The notes beneath the pieces are model-generated. The model saw only the letters and a program-made list of their open reading frames with translations. It did no database searches and had not been told where the DNA came from. A stretch of DNA of 64,000 bases from Kuschelorhynchus macadamiae (lineage: Eukaryota > Arthropoda > Insecta > Coleoptera > Curculionidae). The stretch covers positions 224,501 to 288,500 of the forward strand of contig JAUTXW010001343.1 of assembly GCA_030620095.1 (NCBI GenBank), given 5' to 3'. Numbering within the stretch: the stretch's first letter is position 1; each line of letters begins with the position of its first letter. Made by a program: the position numbers and the translations under genes. This document shows, one piece after another, positions 21,587 through 33,573 of this stretch.

Positions 21587-22252
21587 GAAACATTTGAATT
21601 AATTTTTCACCAAACCGATATCGTTTTTTCTATTTTACAAAATAGAAATACAGATGTTAAAACAAGAAATTTACTACAGACTACTCCAACTAAAATTCGT
21701 GAGTTTAAGAGTAACAGTACTTATTTTGATTGAATTAATAAAAAACTGATGTCGGCGCTTTACACTCGAAACGTCGTAAAGGATTTAGAAACGTTTGAAT
21801 TAATTTTTCACCAAACCGATATCGTTTTTTCTATTTTACAAAATAGAAATACAGATGTTGTTAAAAGAAGAAATTTACTACAGACTACTCTAACTAAAAT
21901 TCGTGAGTTTAAGAGTAACAGTACTTATTTTGATTGAATTAATAAAAAACTGATGTCGGCGCTTTATACTCGAAACGTCGTAAATGATTTAGAAACGTTT
22001 GAATTAATTTTTCACCAAACCGATATCGTTTTTTCTATTTTACAAAATAGAAATACAGATGTTAAAACAAGAAATTTACTACAGACTACTTTAACTAAAA
22101 TTCGTGAGTTTAGAAGTAACAGTACTTATTTTGATTCCATTTATGACAAACTGGATGTCAGCGGTTTACACTCGAAATGTCGTAAAGGATTTAAAATGTC
22201 AGATAAAACTCAACAGTTAAGGCAATTTTTTTTGAAATTCTTGATTTTGTGA
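21587..22252 (+). repeat. Three-copy tandem repeat (201/204-bp unit) of hAT-derived coding sequence
   Basis: Copies start at 21587, 21788 and 21992 with GAAAC(A/G)TTTGAATTAATT and are nearly identical. Each encodes the same stretch (FELIFHQTDIVFSILQNRNT, then TKIREF(K/R)SNSTYFD), which resembles the region before the C-terminal dimerisation domain of ZMYM1-type hAT transposases. In copies 1 and 2 the frame ends at a TGA after YFD; only copy 3 runs on to DSIYDKLDVSGL and KMSDKTQQLRQFF. Confidence 0.8.
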
Positions 22253-22918
22253 CATAGAAAAACTACGTTGCTTTGATCTCCTAAATATTTCAAAATCCCC
22301 CATTTTTGCAAAAGAATTTCCCCATGAGCTTTTAAAAAATTTGACCACCCAATACAATATATTTGATATAAATCAACTAAAAAGCGAAATAATCGTTTTA
22401 TACGGGAACGATATGATGAGAAAGTTGCACAAACCCTTATGAAATATTGACTTTTTTTCATGATAATGATTTAAAACTTTGTATGCTAGAACTTTTTAAA
22501 TTATTATGTATTTGAAAGAATTTTATTACGAAATTATTCCACAGGTTGTTTTAAAATTAGGGTTATATAACGGCCTTTTAATTACCCCTGTATAGTGGCT
22601 AAAACGCTAACATTTAACAAAAGACTGGATATGCAAGTTGAAATTAGTCGTTTGCTGAAAATTTTATGAAAATTGCATTAAAAATTTAAAAAATATATGA
22701 GATCCCAAACTTTACTAAATATTAACTTGTTGCGTTTTTTTTGCATCTGAGTGTATATTTCTTGGTGCAAACGTTATTGGCATTTACAGATACCCTAATT
22801 TTTATCATTTCATCATTTTTTCATCTCAAAAGTAAGATTTTGTAATATCTATAACTTTTTTTAATCTATCCTTTTAATCAATTTACCTAGAGATAGATCA
22901 ATAAGAATTCTGTTCCAG

Positions 22919-23273
22919 ATGATCCAGAAATCCTTCTCAAGCATTGCTCCGAACCGTGCGGCATGGAACTGAAGTGTAAACACAAGTGTAGAGGCACGTG
23001 TGGCGAGTGCAAACAGAGCCGTATACACAAGCGGTGCGACGAGATTTGCAGACTGCCACTCGTGTGCAATCACACTTGCCAGCGACCATGCTGGGAGGTG
23101 TGCAAACCTTGCATCCAACCCTGCGCCATGGGATGTCTACATGGCAAATGCGACAAATTGTGCGGCGAACAGTGCCTAATGTGCAAGGTCAAAAATTGTT
23201 CGAGGCGATGCAGGCACGTCAAATGCACTCGTCGATGCGCATTTTCTTGTAATGTTCCACCGTGCAAAAAAAA
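22919..23273 (+). CDS. ZNFX1-like zinc-finger protein, exon C
   Basis: Acceptor CTGTTCCAG|AT; donor AAA|GTAAGT at 23274. The first two bases complete the Asp codon split from exon B. There are 117 full codons, then two bases carried into exon D. It encodes dense NFX1-type repeats: HCSEPCGMELKCKHKC, CRLPLVCNHTCQRPC, CLHGKCDKLCGEQC, CRHVKCTRRCAF, CNVPPC. The antisense frames over this region are shadows. The next exon is 40.6 kb away. Confidence 0.95.
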
Positions 23274-23742
23274 GTAAGTACCACTACCATGCTACAATGA
23301 ACTCTATTCTATGTAATTGGCAGTGGCGGCTATTCAGGTGAAGTAGGTGAAGTGCTATTTCCCCAGGAAAAATAAACAAGCAAACATCTAACTATATTTA
23401 TTATATATCTCTTAAAATTTTAGTTTTTACTAATTGGCAAAAAATAAACTGTACATGTCTTTTTTAAACATACATGCGGCATATCTTTTTAAAACTTTCA
23501 ATCGAACTTTATTATAACAACTATAACAGTGGCGCAAACCGCTTTGACTTTGCTGAAGTGCTATGTTTAGTTAACGATTTTCCTACTATGTTGCCATGAC
23601 AACGCGTATCCGATGACGTCGAGCACAGCGTCATACTACGCTCTCGGTGAATTGCAGGCGCAGTACACTACACCCACGTGTCGTTCAGTTTGCGGTGGTT
23701 GTTTACTTTTTTTTTTCGCGGATTTCGCTGCACCCGGTGAGT
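23274..23742. other. Intron sequence with hAT-like end
   Basis: CAGTGGCGGCTATTCAGGTG at about 23321 looks like the end of a hAT element (CAGTGGCG ends). No transposase or matching right end found before 23742. A CpG-richer stretch lies at 23590-23735. Confidence 0.35.
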
Positions 23743-26700
23743 TGTAACCCTGGATTTTCTTATAACCAAGGTACAAGATTGCTACGCTCTTATTTAATAA
23801 TAATTATTATTACTGTTTTATTTTAAATTATTTCAATCACAAAAAGGTATCAAGATTACAGCTCGTGGTCAACAGAGCGTGCAATGTAGATACCCTAGCT
23901 CAATTAATCCGGAGAGTAGGGCGTGGGAAAACTTAAGAAATCTTAAAGAAAGAAAAAGAGAGAAAAAAAATGAGCGCCACCAATTTATTACGACTTAAAT
24001 TGAAAAGCCCCCTGATCTTAGCGGCACTTGCTTCCTCTTGATACTTTAAAAGAAATTTTAATAAAATCTAAAAAGTTATTCGGACAGACAAAAAGAGTGA
24101 GCTAAATAACACACACAAATAAAGTAAAAAAAAAAATCTATTTATCCGTTACGGTATAAACGAAAAATATAAACAATAAGTGTGGTATCAGTTACGGTAT
24201 AAAAAAAAGTAAACAATAAGTGTGTTATCAGTTACCGTATAAAAGAAACATGTAAACAATAAGTGTCACCAAATCCAGCAGCACCTGGAAGTTCTGAAGC
24301 GCTCCTAACTTCAAACTAGGCCCGTGATATGGGATTAGTCTCGAGTCTTGAAGTTAAGTCCGTGACTTGAAATTATGTCTGTGACTTGCAGTTGCAATTA
24401 GCCCCTGACTTGAAATTAGGACTGTGACTTACAGTTAGCCCCTAACTTGAACCCTATGAAAACAAAAATTTTCTAGAATTTTTCATAGTGATTCAAAGTC
24501 TATAACGAAAACCCAAATAATTTTAATTAATTCAAAAAAAATCCCCAAAAGGTTTCTACTGATTCAAAATTAACTGAACAGTCAGAACAATAATTTAATT
24601 TTAAAAATTTAGTACTACCGAGAAGTATAAAAAAAATATTTAATTAATTTCAAGACACTAATCAGAACTTTTCTTTAAATAAATTAAAAGCGCAAGCAAC
24701 AAAATAAAAAAATACAATGAAATAATTTAAAATGAAATCACTAAAGTGTCAATAAATCCAACAAATCCACAAATACAAACTAATACCAAAAAGGAAAATT
24801 CTAAAATTTACTTTATCAAATATAATCTCAATAACCAGCGTTAACACTAAAATAAATACAAGGTTTCGACTGAACCGGAATGATTCAAATTAGCAATACG
24901 TAATAAAGTAGAAATAATTCTAATACTAAAAAAAATTAGGCCCTGATGATGACCTAAAATAATCGAAACGTTGGGTAAGAAAATACTATAACAATTTCCC
25001 GTATAAAATACATAGAAAATTTAGACTGACCTCGGCCAATTTAAATAGAAATGAGAATAAAATAAAAAAAGCGAAATCTTAACAAAAGAAGGTATGTATA
25101 GACCTGAAGAATAGCAAATATTTAAGCGAAACGTTGTGAGAATACTTACAAAAAATATAGATATAATAATGCAGCAATAAGAAAAATCAAAAGGCACAAA
25201 TATATTTAAATTATAATATAACCAGCTTAAAAAAAGGGTTTTTTTTTTAACTAATTATTTTCCAGCGGCAAATCAAAATGCAAAAAAAATACCATAAACT
25301 AAAAGAAAAGCAATTTACGTCATACTTAATTGTTATTGAAAACCTCTGCAAGCCATTTATTAATCTGTTTATTATCTATTAAAAAGAACGAATGCAGTAA
25401 TCAAATCACACTATGCAAGCTGCTTAAATATTGTGGTTTTATTTTAAAAAAAATTTACGATTCACAAAATATGGTTAATATAATAAGAAAATTAATCAAA
25501 TTACTGAGGTAAAAGATGTTCGACGAAATTCAAACTAAAAAATGTGTCTTCGTTTGAATTCGTTACACTTGCATTTAAAATTTAAGATTTCAAAAAAAAA
25601 TATAAAAACTAGCCCCTGTTGCATAAAAAAATAATCGTCTCACCCGAGCAAAAGTTAATTCCAAAAACAAATGAGAAAAGTTACCAAATTACGAAATCGA
25701 AAATCAAGCAAAATTAAAAAAAAATACCCTTTTCAGGATAAATGATAATTTATTAGCAAATTACCTATCCGATAGGGTCACTCAGTTCTAGTCAGAAAGT
25801 GGTTTCCCGTGCCTAATACAAGGGCATGGAAAATGGCGGTCTGGTCCAATCTTCAGGTAAAATCCTCTCTTAGAGAGTTTTTCTAGCACGAAAAATAACA
25901 CTCACAGTGCAAACTATAATGTGCCCGAAACACTATTGCGGTGTTGAGGAAAAATCCCGCTTATGGATTTCCAAGATTTTCCTGGATTATTTCCTCAGAC
26001 TCGCGCTGAAGTCCTGTGGGTTTCTGCAGGTGACCAGAAAAGTGAAAAATGTGTTCCCCCAGCTTCCTTTCCATCTAGAACTTTGGTTAACTAAGGTGGC
26101 GGAATACCATTGGCTAGAATATGTCAGGTGCTAACAACCTTGCCAAAAAAGCACATAGTCGGAATAAAACAAGGATATGATTAACATGTTAGACAAGAAA
26201 AACGACTCTCCATTGGTTGAGAAAGATACAGGAAATAATGCAAGAATACACTTGGCAACAGCGAAAAAGATGCCTGCGCTCTTGATATGACGAGAATAAG
26301 TTAATATGGAAGTCTTAGCCGAATAGATACGAAAAGTTCCGAGACGACGCAATAATAACATTGACAGAAACAACTAACCTGAAATTTAAAAGCAACGCCT
26401 AGGCGAAATGGAAACGTAAATAAACAAATAATATTTAATTAATTACTCTAGTACTAATGGAAAATGACCACTCGGAAAAGTCAAATATTAGTCCGGAGTA
26501 GAGAACCAAAGATCAAAAAAATGATGTGCTAATGCAGGAGTAGTTAAATGCCATAAAAATGAAACGTAAGTTGAGTTTAATTTAATAAAATTTTCCCAAC
26601 TGTATAAACTCATTATTTAACCATAAAATAGGAATTTATTCACACAATTATTAACTATTTATTTTAGGAAATAGATCAGACGCAGACGTAACAAAATTTC

Positions 26701-27721
26701 AATTTATAATAGGCTCCAAGTAATTATGCCACTATGGACAAAACAAAAGTCGATCTGAATTTCGGAATATCAAACATTGATAGAAATTATAAGAAGGCTG
26801 TAGTTTATATAGTCTCAGGAAAAAAAAAGGTAAGAATATTAATATTGAATCGAGAAATACCTTTGGTTTATTTATGTCTAACTTAAATGAAAATACCTTT
26901 ATATGTTATATATTCACAGCAAAAGGGAACACGAATAATAAAATGTAGATTTAAGAGAAAGTATGAAGTGGTGTATATATAGTATCTATAGTCTAAGAAT
27001 AATCCTATATATTTCTGAAAAGAAATATTTATCAAGGCAACCTTTTTTTTTTATACAAGTATTTACAGTTCAATATTAATACATAATATCGACTTTATAT
27101 CAAAGAATTTATTGGGGTACTAATGATTTGATTTTTTTTACAGCGACAGAAATACAAAATATACGCTGGAATCTAAAAATGCAGCATATCTAGCCAAGGA
27201 AAACGAAAATCCTAAGTCTTGTATAAAGGACTCGAAAACATGTTTTCAAAATTAATAAAATTTAATTTATATCTACTCTGTAAAATATATGGTTAGTCTA
27301 AAATGCTATTTGAAGTTTTTCTTATACAGTATATAATTATTAAGTTCGGCAAAATTAAATAAATCCAACAATTATATTTGAACTGATTTTTTTTGGCGAC
27401 ATCTATGATTTGAACGCTAAACTTGTACCATTTACTGAAAATTATTCCTTTATATCTTTAGTTCAGATATAGCTACAAAATTAACTACTTATCGAGAGGT
27501 GACACTGTGTGTACCGAAATTTGCTGCAAAAGGTGTTGAATTTATATTTCGCTTAAATTTGAACAATGTAACCGCTTCTAATAAGAAAACTACTAAAATC
27601 TAAGTAAATCAAACCAACAAGGCGTACATATTAATCACTAAACTTAATACTAAAGTAGTAGATTATAATATTAAATTAATCATACAATGAAATGCACTTA
27701 TAACAAAATTAAACTGTTACA
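23743..27721. mobile_element. Giant solo-LTR-like element, copy 1 (3979 bp)
   Basis: It starts TGTAACCC and ends CTGTTACA, so the terminal six bases are inverted (TGTAAC/GTTACA) with canonical TG...CA. Flanks are GAGT (23739-23742) and GACT (27722-27725), a 4-bp duplication with one mismatch. It is collinear with 59684-63770. No long ORF. Inside are short repeats around GCCCCTGACTTGAAATTAGG, two CTGAWGA...CGAAACGTTG motifs, and a short ATG frame near 26733. Interpretation as a solo LTR of a very long-LTR retrotransposon is inference from ends and duplications. Confidence 0.7.
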
Positions 27722-27960
27722 GACTTTCTTTGCAGTTGACTGTTTTGTGTTATATTTACTTATGGTGTTGTTGTAAATGTGATTGTTCAAGACTGGACTA
27801 AATTAAAATACGTCTTTGAATTTATTACAAACTGAGACAAATCTGATGAAAAATCAATCCGCTTTGCGAAAGGATTTTTAGGTGAGATGAACGATTTTGA
27901 ATTCACGTTTCTGGCATTAGTGTTTAATGACATTTTCCCAATCACGGACATACTATTTGA
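27722..27960. other. Short spacer before LINE
   Basis: Nothing recognised. The in-frame open stretch of the LINE endonuclease begins after a stop near 27958. Confidence 0.5.
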
Positions 27961-30508
27961 CGTTCATTCAACGATTTTTCCGAAATATCAAAGTATAATC
28001 ATTTATTATCTGAAAAAGTATTTGAATTTTCTATCGTTTATCACAATACTTATGACCTTTATATTATTTGTATTTATAGAACACCTGATGCTGATGTGCA
28101 ATTATTCTGCCATAACCTTCTGATTTTGCTCGAGTCCCTTCCTGTAAAAAGCAAATTAATCTTATGTGGCGATTTCAATATTGACTTTTCCAGTGTGTGT
28201 GCTGCTCAGGAATGTCTTCAGTCCATCTTTGAGTCATTAGGAATTGCCATGCACGTCAACTCACCAACCAGAATTACTAAGACAAGTGCCAGTACTATAG
28301 ATTACGTTGTGTCTTCTTTCGATCCTAGCTCCGTCGAATGTAATGTCTTAAGTCCAGGTTTCTCCGATCATGAAGCAATTTTCACAAAATTTTCAATTAC
28401 ATCCAAAGCCAAAAATTCCTCTAGACAAGTAGGCCGTATTTTTTCGGTTAGAAATTTCATTAATTTCAAACACCTATGTCAAATAACTGACTGGGACTCT
28501 CACACTTATGATGTCGACACTGAATTTTCTCGTTTTATAAAAACTCTAACTAATATAGCTTCTGAATCTTTTCCTCTTAGGCCTATCAAAAATAAAAGAA
28601 GTAAACCCTGGTCCACTAACGGTTTACGTATATCTTCTAAGAACATGCGGTCACTATCTCATTTAAGGAAATTTTCGGACAGTGTCTTTTTTCAAAATTA
28701 TGTAAAATCATACAGAAAAATTTATCATAAAACTATTAAAGCCGCCAAAGATATTTATTACAATAATAGACTTTCTAATGCCAAAAATGTAGCTAAAGAA
28801 ACCTGGTCTATCGTAAATGATTTAAGAAACAAAACTCCTTTATCCAGCACTATCCTTACCTCTCCTGAGGACCTAAACAATTATTTTGTAAATGTAGCCA
28901 AAGATTTGACTAAATCCGTATCTCAATCTAATGACCCAATTTCATATCTCTCTAATCATAGGGTAAACCTGCACAGTTTCTTCTTTTCACCAGTAGTTTT
29001 ATCAGAACTTCGTAGTACAATTAATGATATCAAAAATAAATCTTCTTCGGGAACTGATGGGCTTACTTTAAAAATGTATTCAAGTCTGCCGGAATGCACA
29101 CTAGAGCATCTGACTGCTTTGATAAATATGTCTTTCCAAAATGGTACTTTTCCAAGCTGCCTTAAAACTGCAATAATCATACCTCTTCACAAAGGAGGTG
29201 TTTCAGAAGAAGCTTCGAACTATCGCCCAATTGCACTTCTCCCTACGCTATCTAAGATCATCGAAAGACTGGTTAAAAAAAGGCTTTTATCATTTCTGTC
29301 TAGATATGAAATACTTACAAAACATCAATTTGGATTTTTAAGTAACAAATGCACAAGCGATGCCATGTTTTCCCTTCTTAATAGAGTTTACTTCCAGCCT
29401 AAACAACCATCACGCTACGGCAACAATTTTCTGTGATTTTTCCAAAGCTTTCGATTGTGTGAATCATAATATATTAACTAACAAGCTGCAGTACTATGGA
29501 TTTAGAGGGGCTCCTCTCAATTGGTTTAAGTCATATCTTAGCAACAGAAATCAAGTTGTGAAAGTTGACAACAGGATGTCTTCTTGTAGGCCAATGGAAT
29601 GTGGAGTGCCTCAAGGCTCGGTACTAGGCCCTATCTTGTTTCTTCTGTTCATAAACGACATGGCTAATTTAAACATTAGTGGAAAAATATGTCTCTTTGC
29701 GGACGATACCAGCTTTACGTGGAGCCACCCAGATGTCACGGACCTACATAGGATTGTATCTAATGACCTAATCACCATTAAATCCTGGTGCGATTCTAAT
29801 CTCCTATGTTTGAACATCTCTAAAACGAAAGTCTTGTCTTATAAAAACACGCTGCAACCTTTTGACCTTAATGGCACCACTATTGATGTCGTAAACTCTG
29901 TAAAATTTCTAGGGCTTCTTGTAGATGATTCTTTGAAATGGGATCCACATATCGACGCTTTATCAAAGAAGTTAGGTTCTGCTTGCTTTGCGTTAAGATC
30001 TGTTTCCGAGGAGCTTAGCTTTTCTACCTCTAGAACTGTTTATTTTGCTCTTGTTGAGTCGCACCTCAGATATGCTATTCCATTCTGGGGTACATGTTGT
30101 GCGACTCAATTTGATCGAATTTTTATACTACAAAAAAGAGCTGTTCGTTACCTACTGAGACTTAACAGTAGAACTCACTGCCGAGATTTCTTTAAAAGAT
30201 ATAAAATACTAACCCTTCCTTGCTTATTCATCTTGGAATCGGTTTGCTTAATTCGTAAGCACGCACCTGCTCTATTAGAGAGACCTTCTGACAACTACCC
30301 TCTCAGAAATACTGAGCACGATCTCTATCTTCCAACCCCACACTCAGAGTTAATTAAAAGATCAGTAATCTACAATGCAAAAAAAATGCATAATCACCTG
30401 CCATTTAACATCAAATCCATAATATCTCTGACTTCATTTCGCAAGGCTTTGAAATCATTCTTACTGGAAAGAGCCTTCTACACCGTGAACGAGTTTTACA
30501 ACACATAA
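27961..30508 (+). pseudogene. LINE ORF2: endonuclease-reverse transcriptase, one frameshift
   Basis: The first frame runs to 29436. It has the endonuclease C-terminal half with ICIYRTPD, LILCGDFNIDFSS, the SDHEAIF block and a linker, then RT fingers (NYRPIALLPTLSKIIERLV and KHQFGFLSNKCTSD). The second frame (29360-30508) has IFCDFSKAFDCVNH, MECGVPQGSVLGPILFLLFI, the catalytic FADDTSFTW and a C-terminal region ending YTVNEFYNT. The two frames overlap and the break lies near 29390-29400. Apart from the missing 5' end this is the only lesion seen, so the copy is relatively young. Confidence 0.92.
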
Positions 30509-30889
30509 TTTTATCCTTATGAACCCCTAGTGTGATAGTTGCCATTACCAACCATTTTTACCGAATTTTGTATATGTATTTTTTTAATTGTTTCGTACTT
30601 TTTTATTTTTTACTTTGCTTTATTTATTTTTTTACATTATATTTATGAAAATGTTTATAACATAGTACGACTGACAAAGTACATTTCTAATGTACTTCTT
30701 TTAGGATTCTATAATATTAATATTCTAAATTCTTGATTTAAATATTATTTTTCTATAATATTTATGATGTGTTTTTGTTTTGTTTTGTTTGTTAATTTTG
30801 ATGTTTGTAAACTATTTTTTTTACAACAGCTTTGTCCACAAAATTGTAAAATTTTTTTGACAATAAAGCATTTATTTATTTATTTATCT
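27961..30889 (+). mobile_element. 5'-truncated LINE (jockey/CR1-like), fairly intact
   Basis: Coding region with endonuclease remnant, RT and C-terminal domain, then a 380-bp 3' UTR ending in (TTTA)n at about 30865-30889. The 5' end lacks the first part of the endonuclease. No clear target duplication was identified. Confidence 0.88.
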
Positions 30890-31925
30890 TCAAAAAAAAT
30901 CGCTTGACATTCATTTTTGCATATCCAATATAAAACGCTGTCGTGAGGCGCTCTGTAAAAAAAGAAATGAAAATTTTTTTTAATACCATGTATGATAAAG
31001 CAAATTCTATTACAGAAATAAATCATTACAAACGTGAGCCTGCTAAGCTTTCACCTGAAGAAATAAGGGCTAAGTATAGAACCCTTTTTTATAAAATATT
31101 GGACCATATTTTAATGGAAATGACACTAAGATTTCAAGACTGTGAAAAATTTACGTTTTCATGTTTGGCAGGTTTCTGCTAAATTTTCCGAATATAGTTT
31201 AAATGTTCCGACTGGCCCGTTTGCCAATGAGAGTAATTGGAATATATCGCTGCAAGAGCGAGTGAAAAAGATTAATAAAATATTTTATCTGAAATATTAT
31301 TAACGACATTAATGGATCGACTAAAAATTAAATGCTGAATACGCGCCTCCCTATCGCATCGAGTCCGTCAACGTCGAATGCTGGATGCGCTCCACTAGCT
31401 GCAGTTCAGTTCGCCTATTTTCTTGCCGTTGCGATTATTGACCTTGCCTTGCCGACGCACGAAGCAGTGGAAGTAATTACGTTGAAATCGGTCGCAAGGC
31501 AGCGCTCGTTTGACCGCCTTCCGCTGGTTTTAATTTAGCGGGGAGTCGACGACGGGCGAATGAATAAAATAAATATAAAAGATTTAGTGGAAAATTAAGA
31601 TGATAATTTTTTTCGTGGTTGCCTATTAGTTTTTTTTTTGCAATGGAAGGACTACTGTGAACAGTAATAGTATAGAAGAAAACTGTATTTGTATTGGCAA
31701 AAAAATGGATTTTCAAGTAGAAAATTTGCAGCAAAAACTGACATTATTAAATCCGGTAGACCAATGGATCCTATTATTTTAGAGACCAAAGTGGAAAAAT
31801 CAGCTAAGAAATTTACCACGCGTTTTCACATGGGTTGTTATGAAAAATATGAATGGTTAACCGGGTGTAAAAACTGTATGAAAATTCTTTTGATGGCCTT
31901 GCTTACTTTTTAATATAAATGAAAA
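30890..31925 (+). pseudogene. hAT (ZMYM1-like) transposase fragments, out of order
   Basis: 30943-31182 plus reads the C-terminal region (KLSPEEIRAKYRTLFYK, ILDHILMEMTLRFQDCEKF). About 31640-31925 reads an N-terminal region across frame breaks (KFTTRFHMGCYEKYEWLTGC, then WPCLLF). Because the C-terminal piece precedes the N-terminal piece, these are two copies or a rearrangement. The GC-richer stretch 31330-31545 between them may be the 5' region of the second copy. It is cut at 31925 by the Penelope element. Confidence 0.7.
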
Positions 31926-32294
31926 AAAACTTTGGCTTTTTAATGTTTCATTTATTAGAGAGTTACTCTACATATGTTTCGGCTTTTTAGGCCTTTCTCA
32001 AGAGATGCTTCAGTGAATACTAAACTAAAAATGAGCTATATCTAATGGTGTGCATCATGCAATTTAGTTTTATTGCCTATCTATTTAAAATGGGATTTTC
32101 TACATTTATATTATAGGTACTTAGAAGGCTGTCTGTTATTAAGGTAATTTGGAAATTTTGTTAGTCATTCGTTGTGAATGAATTCCTTGATAAAGATTTT
32201 TTAATTTAAAGTTGTTCTAAAAGATCCAAACGTTTATGTTTATTTTCTTGATGTAATAACATTACATTATCGGTGTCAATAAAATGGTTGTTTT

Positions 32295-32801
32295 CTATGC
32301 AATGAGCAGATACTCCTGAATTTTTAACATTATATAAAATAGAGTTACGGTGTTCTTTACTCTTGTTTGGATATTTCTACCCTTTTTCCCAATACAGACA
32401 GCTTCACAGTCCTTACATTTAACTTTGTACACACCTGATTTATTAGACTGACAAATTTTTTCCTTATTATTTATTAAAACACTACCTAAATTTAGTTTAT
32501 TTACAGAAATTGTGTTGCAACCTAATCTATTAAGCTTATTTGATATTTTGTCACTATAATTGGGAATATAATTTAGAAACCTAAAATTTTTGTTTAATTG
32601 AGGCACTATAAAACTGTCTTCTAAGAATTTTGCGTTTTTTATTCTTTATCATGTTATCTATTAGAGATTCATTATAACCGTTATTTCTTGCAATTTGTTT
32701 TAGTACGTTTAACTCGTTATTATAGTCTTCTTTACTTAAGGGAAAGGTTAATAGCCTATGTACGAAACTATGAAAAGGTGACATTTTTATTCTCCAAGAC
32801 T
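32295..32801 (-). pseudogene. Penelope RT C-terminus and GIY-YIG endonuclease
   Basis: The minus frame from 32801 reads SWRIKMSPFHSFVHRLLTFP, the end of the PLE RT. A second frame (32606-32295) reads KLGSVLINNKEKI-type linker sequence and SGVYKVKCKDCEAVCIGKKG, matching the GVY...(Y)IG signature of the PLE nuclease with Tyr replaced by Cys in the second motif. Further nuclease sequence continues below 32340 after a frame break. The enzyme would nick target DNA for primed reverse transcription; this copy is broken. Confidence 0.85.
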
Positions 32802-33088
32802 TGTGATGGAATCCAAGTTGCAAAAGTAGGCCATATCATTGAACTATAATTAAGGCAATAACTTATTGCAACAATGTCCAACACAGCTTTTCGATTGTTG
32901 TAATTATGGAGTAATAGTTTATAGAATCATCAAATTATTATTTATTTTATTAATTAGGTTAGTCTAAGTAGTTTTATACCATTGTAATTAGATTTAGAAA
33001 AGAGCAGAATAAAGTGTTACACAGTAAGGAGTGCACGCTGATTATTTTCTTAAGCATGTAGTTCGAACCAGAACAAGAAGATATTACA
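32802..33088 (+). repeat. 5' LTR
   Basis: TGTGATGG...ATATTACA. The AATAAAG at about 33010 is a plausible polyadenylation signal. Confidence 0.95.
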
Positions 33089-33165
33089 TGGCGATCATGC
33101 CAGGATATGTGCTTAAGTTAACAGTGCAAAAATATCGTTATGGTGCTTTAGAAGAAAAGAAAAAC

Positions 33166-33450
33166 ATGGGAAAAACACAGTCAAAAGAAGAAGTTATAAT
33201 TGCCCAGGCAGGCAACAGTGGTGGTACGACTGCAGAGGGTAGCAACAGTAACTATTCTCTTTGGCAAGTTTGCGGAGTTGTAGCTATAATGATAGCAGTT
33301 ACCTTAATTGTTTTATGGTGTTGCCGTCGCAGTAAAAAGGAATTGGAAAGAAAAACGCAACGAGCAACGAGGGCACGTGCTAGTATTTATGCTAGTAGCT
33401 ATAGTAAGCCCCTAGTATTGGTGAATATGGACAGTATGGACTTATCTTAG
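33166..33450 (+). CDS. Small acylated membrane protein upstream of gag
   Basis: ATG at 33166 opens a 94-residue frame beginning MGKTQSKEEVI. Gly2 with Ser6 and a Lys fits an N-myristoylation signal. Residues about 46-64 form one transmembrane segment (VCGVVAIMIAVTLIVLW) followed by a Cys-Cys-Arg-Arg pair suited to palmitoylation, then a basic Arg-rich tail. It sits between the primer-binding site and gag, so it would be the first ORF on the genomic RNA. I know of similar small ORFs in some insect Gypsy elements but not of a proven function. An upstream in-frame extension to 33031 crosses the LTR and is unlikely to be used. Confidence 0.65.
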   Translation: MGKTQSKEEVIIAQAGNSGGTTAEGSNSNYSLWQVCGVVAIMIAVTLIVLWCCRRSKKELERKTQRATRARASIYASSYSKPLVLVNMDSMDLS

Positions 33451-33573
33451 GCGACTATGGACAATGAACATACTTAAGTATTAACATAATTAGTAAGTCA
33501 TAGTTTTAGCACTATACAATTTTATTGGATATTATTTATTGCCTTAAATTTATTGATAATTATTTTATTTAAT

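Larger units (their letters stand above)
17599..22918. other. Host intron 2
   Basis: Donor GGTATGTTG, acceptor AATTCTGTTCCAG ending 22918. It holds a decayed Gypsy element, a LINE RT fragment and a tandem repeat of hAT-derived sequence. The stretches 20548-20844 and 22260-22900 are AT-rich with nothing recognised. Confidence 0.88.

Noticed and set aside
22861..23267. Minus-strand ORFs opposite exon C
   Set aside because: Antisense shadows of a Cys-rich exon; the plus strand has splice sites and phase agreement.
27887..28123. Plus ORF of 78 codons before the LINE
   Set aside because: Shadow of the LINE endonuclease frame that starts near 27961.
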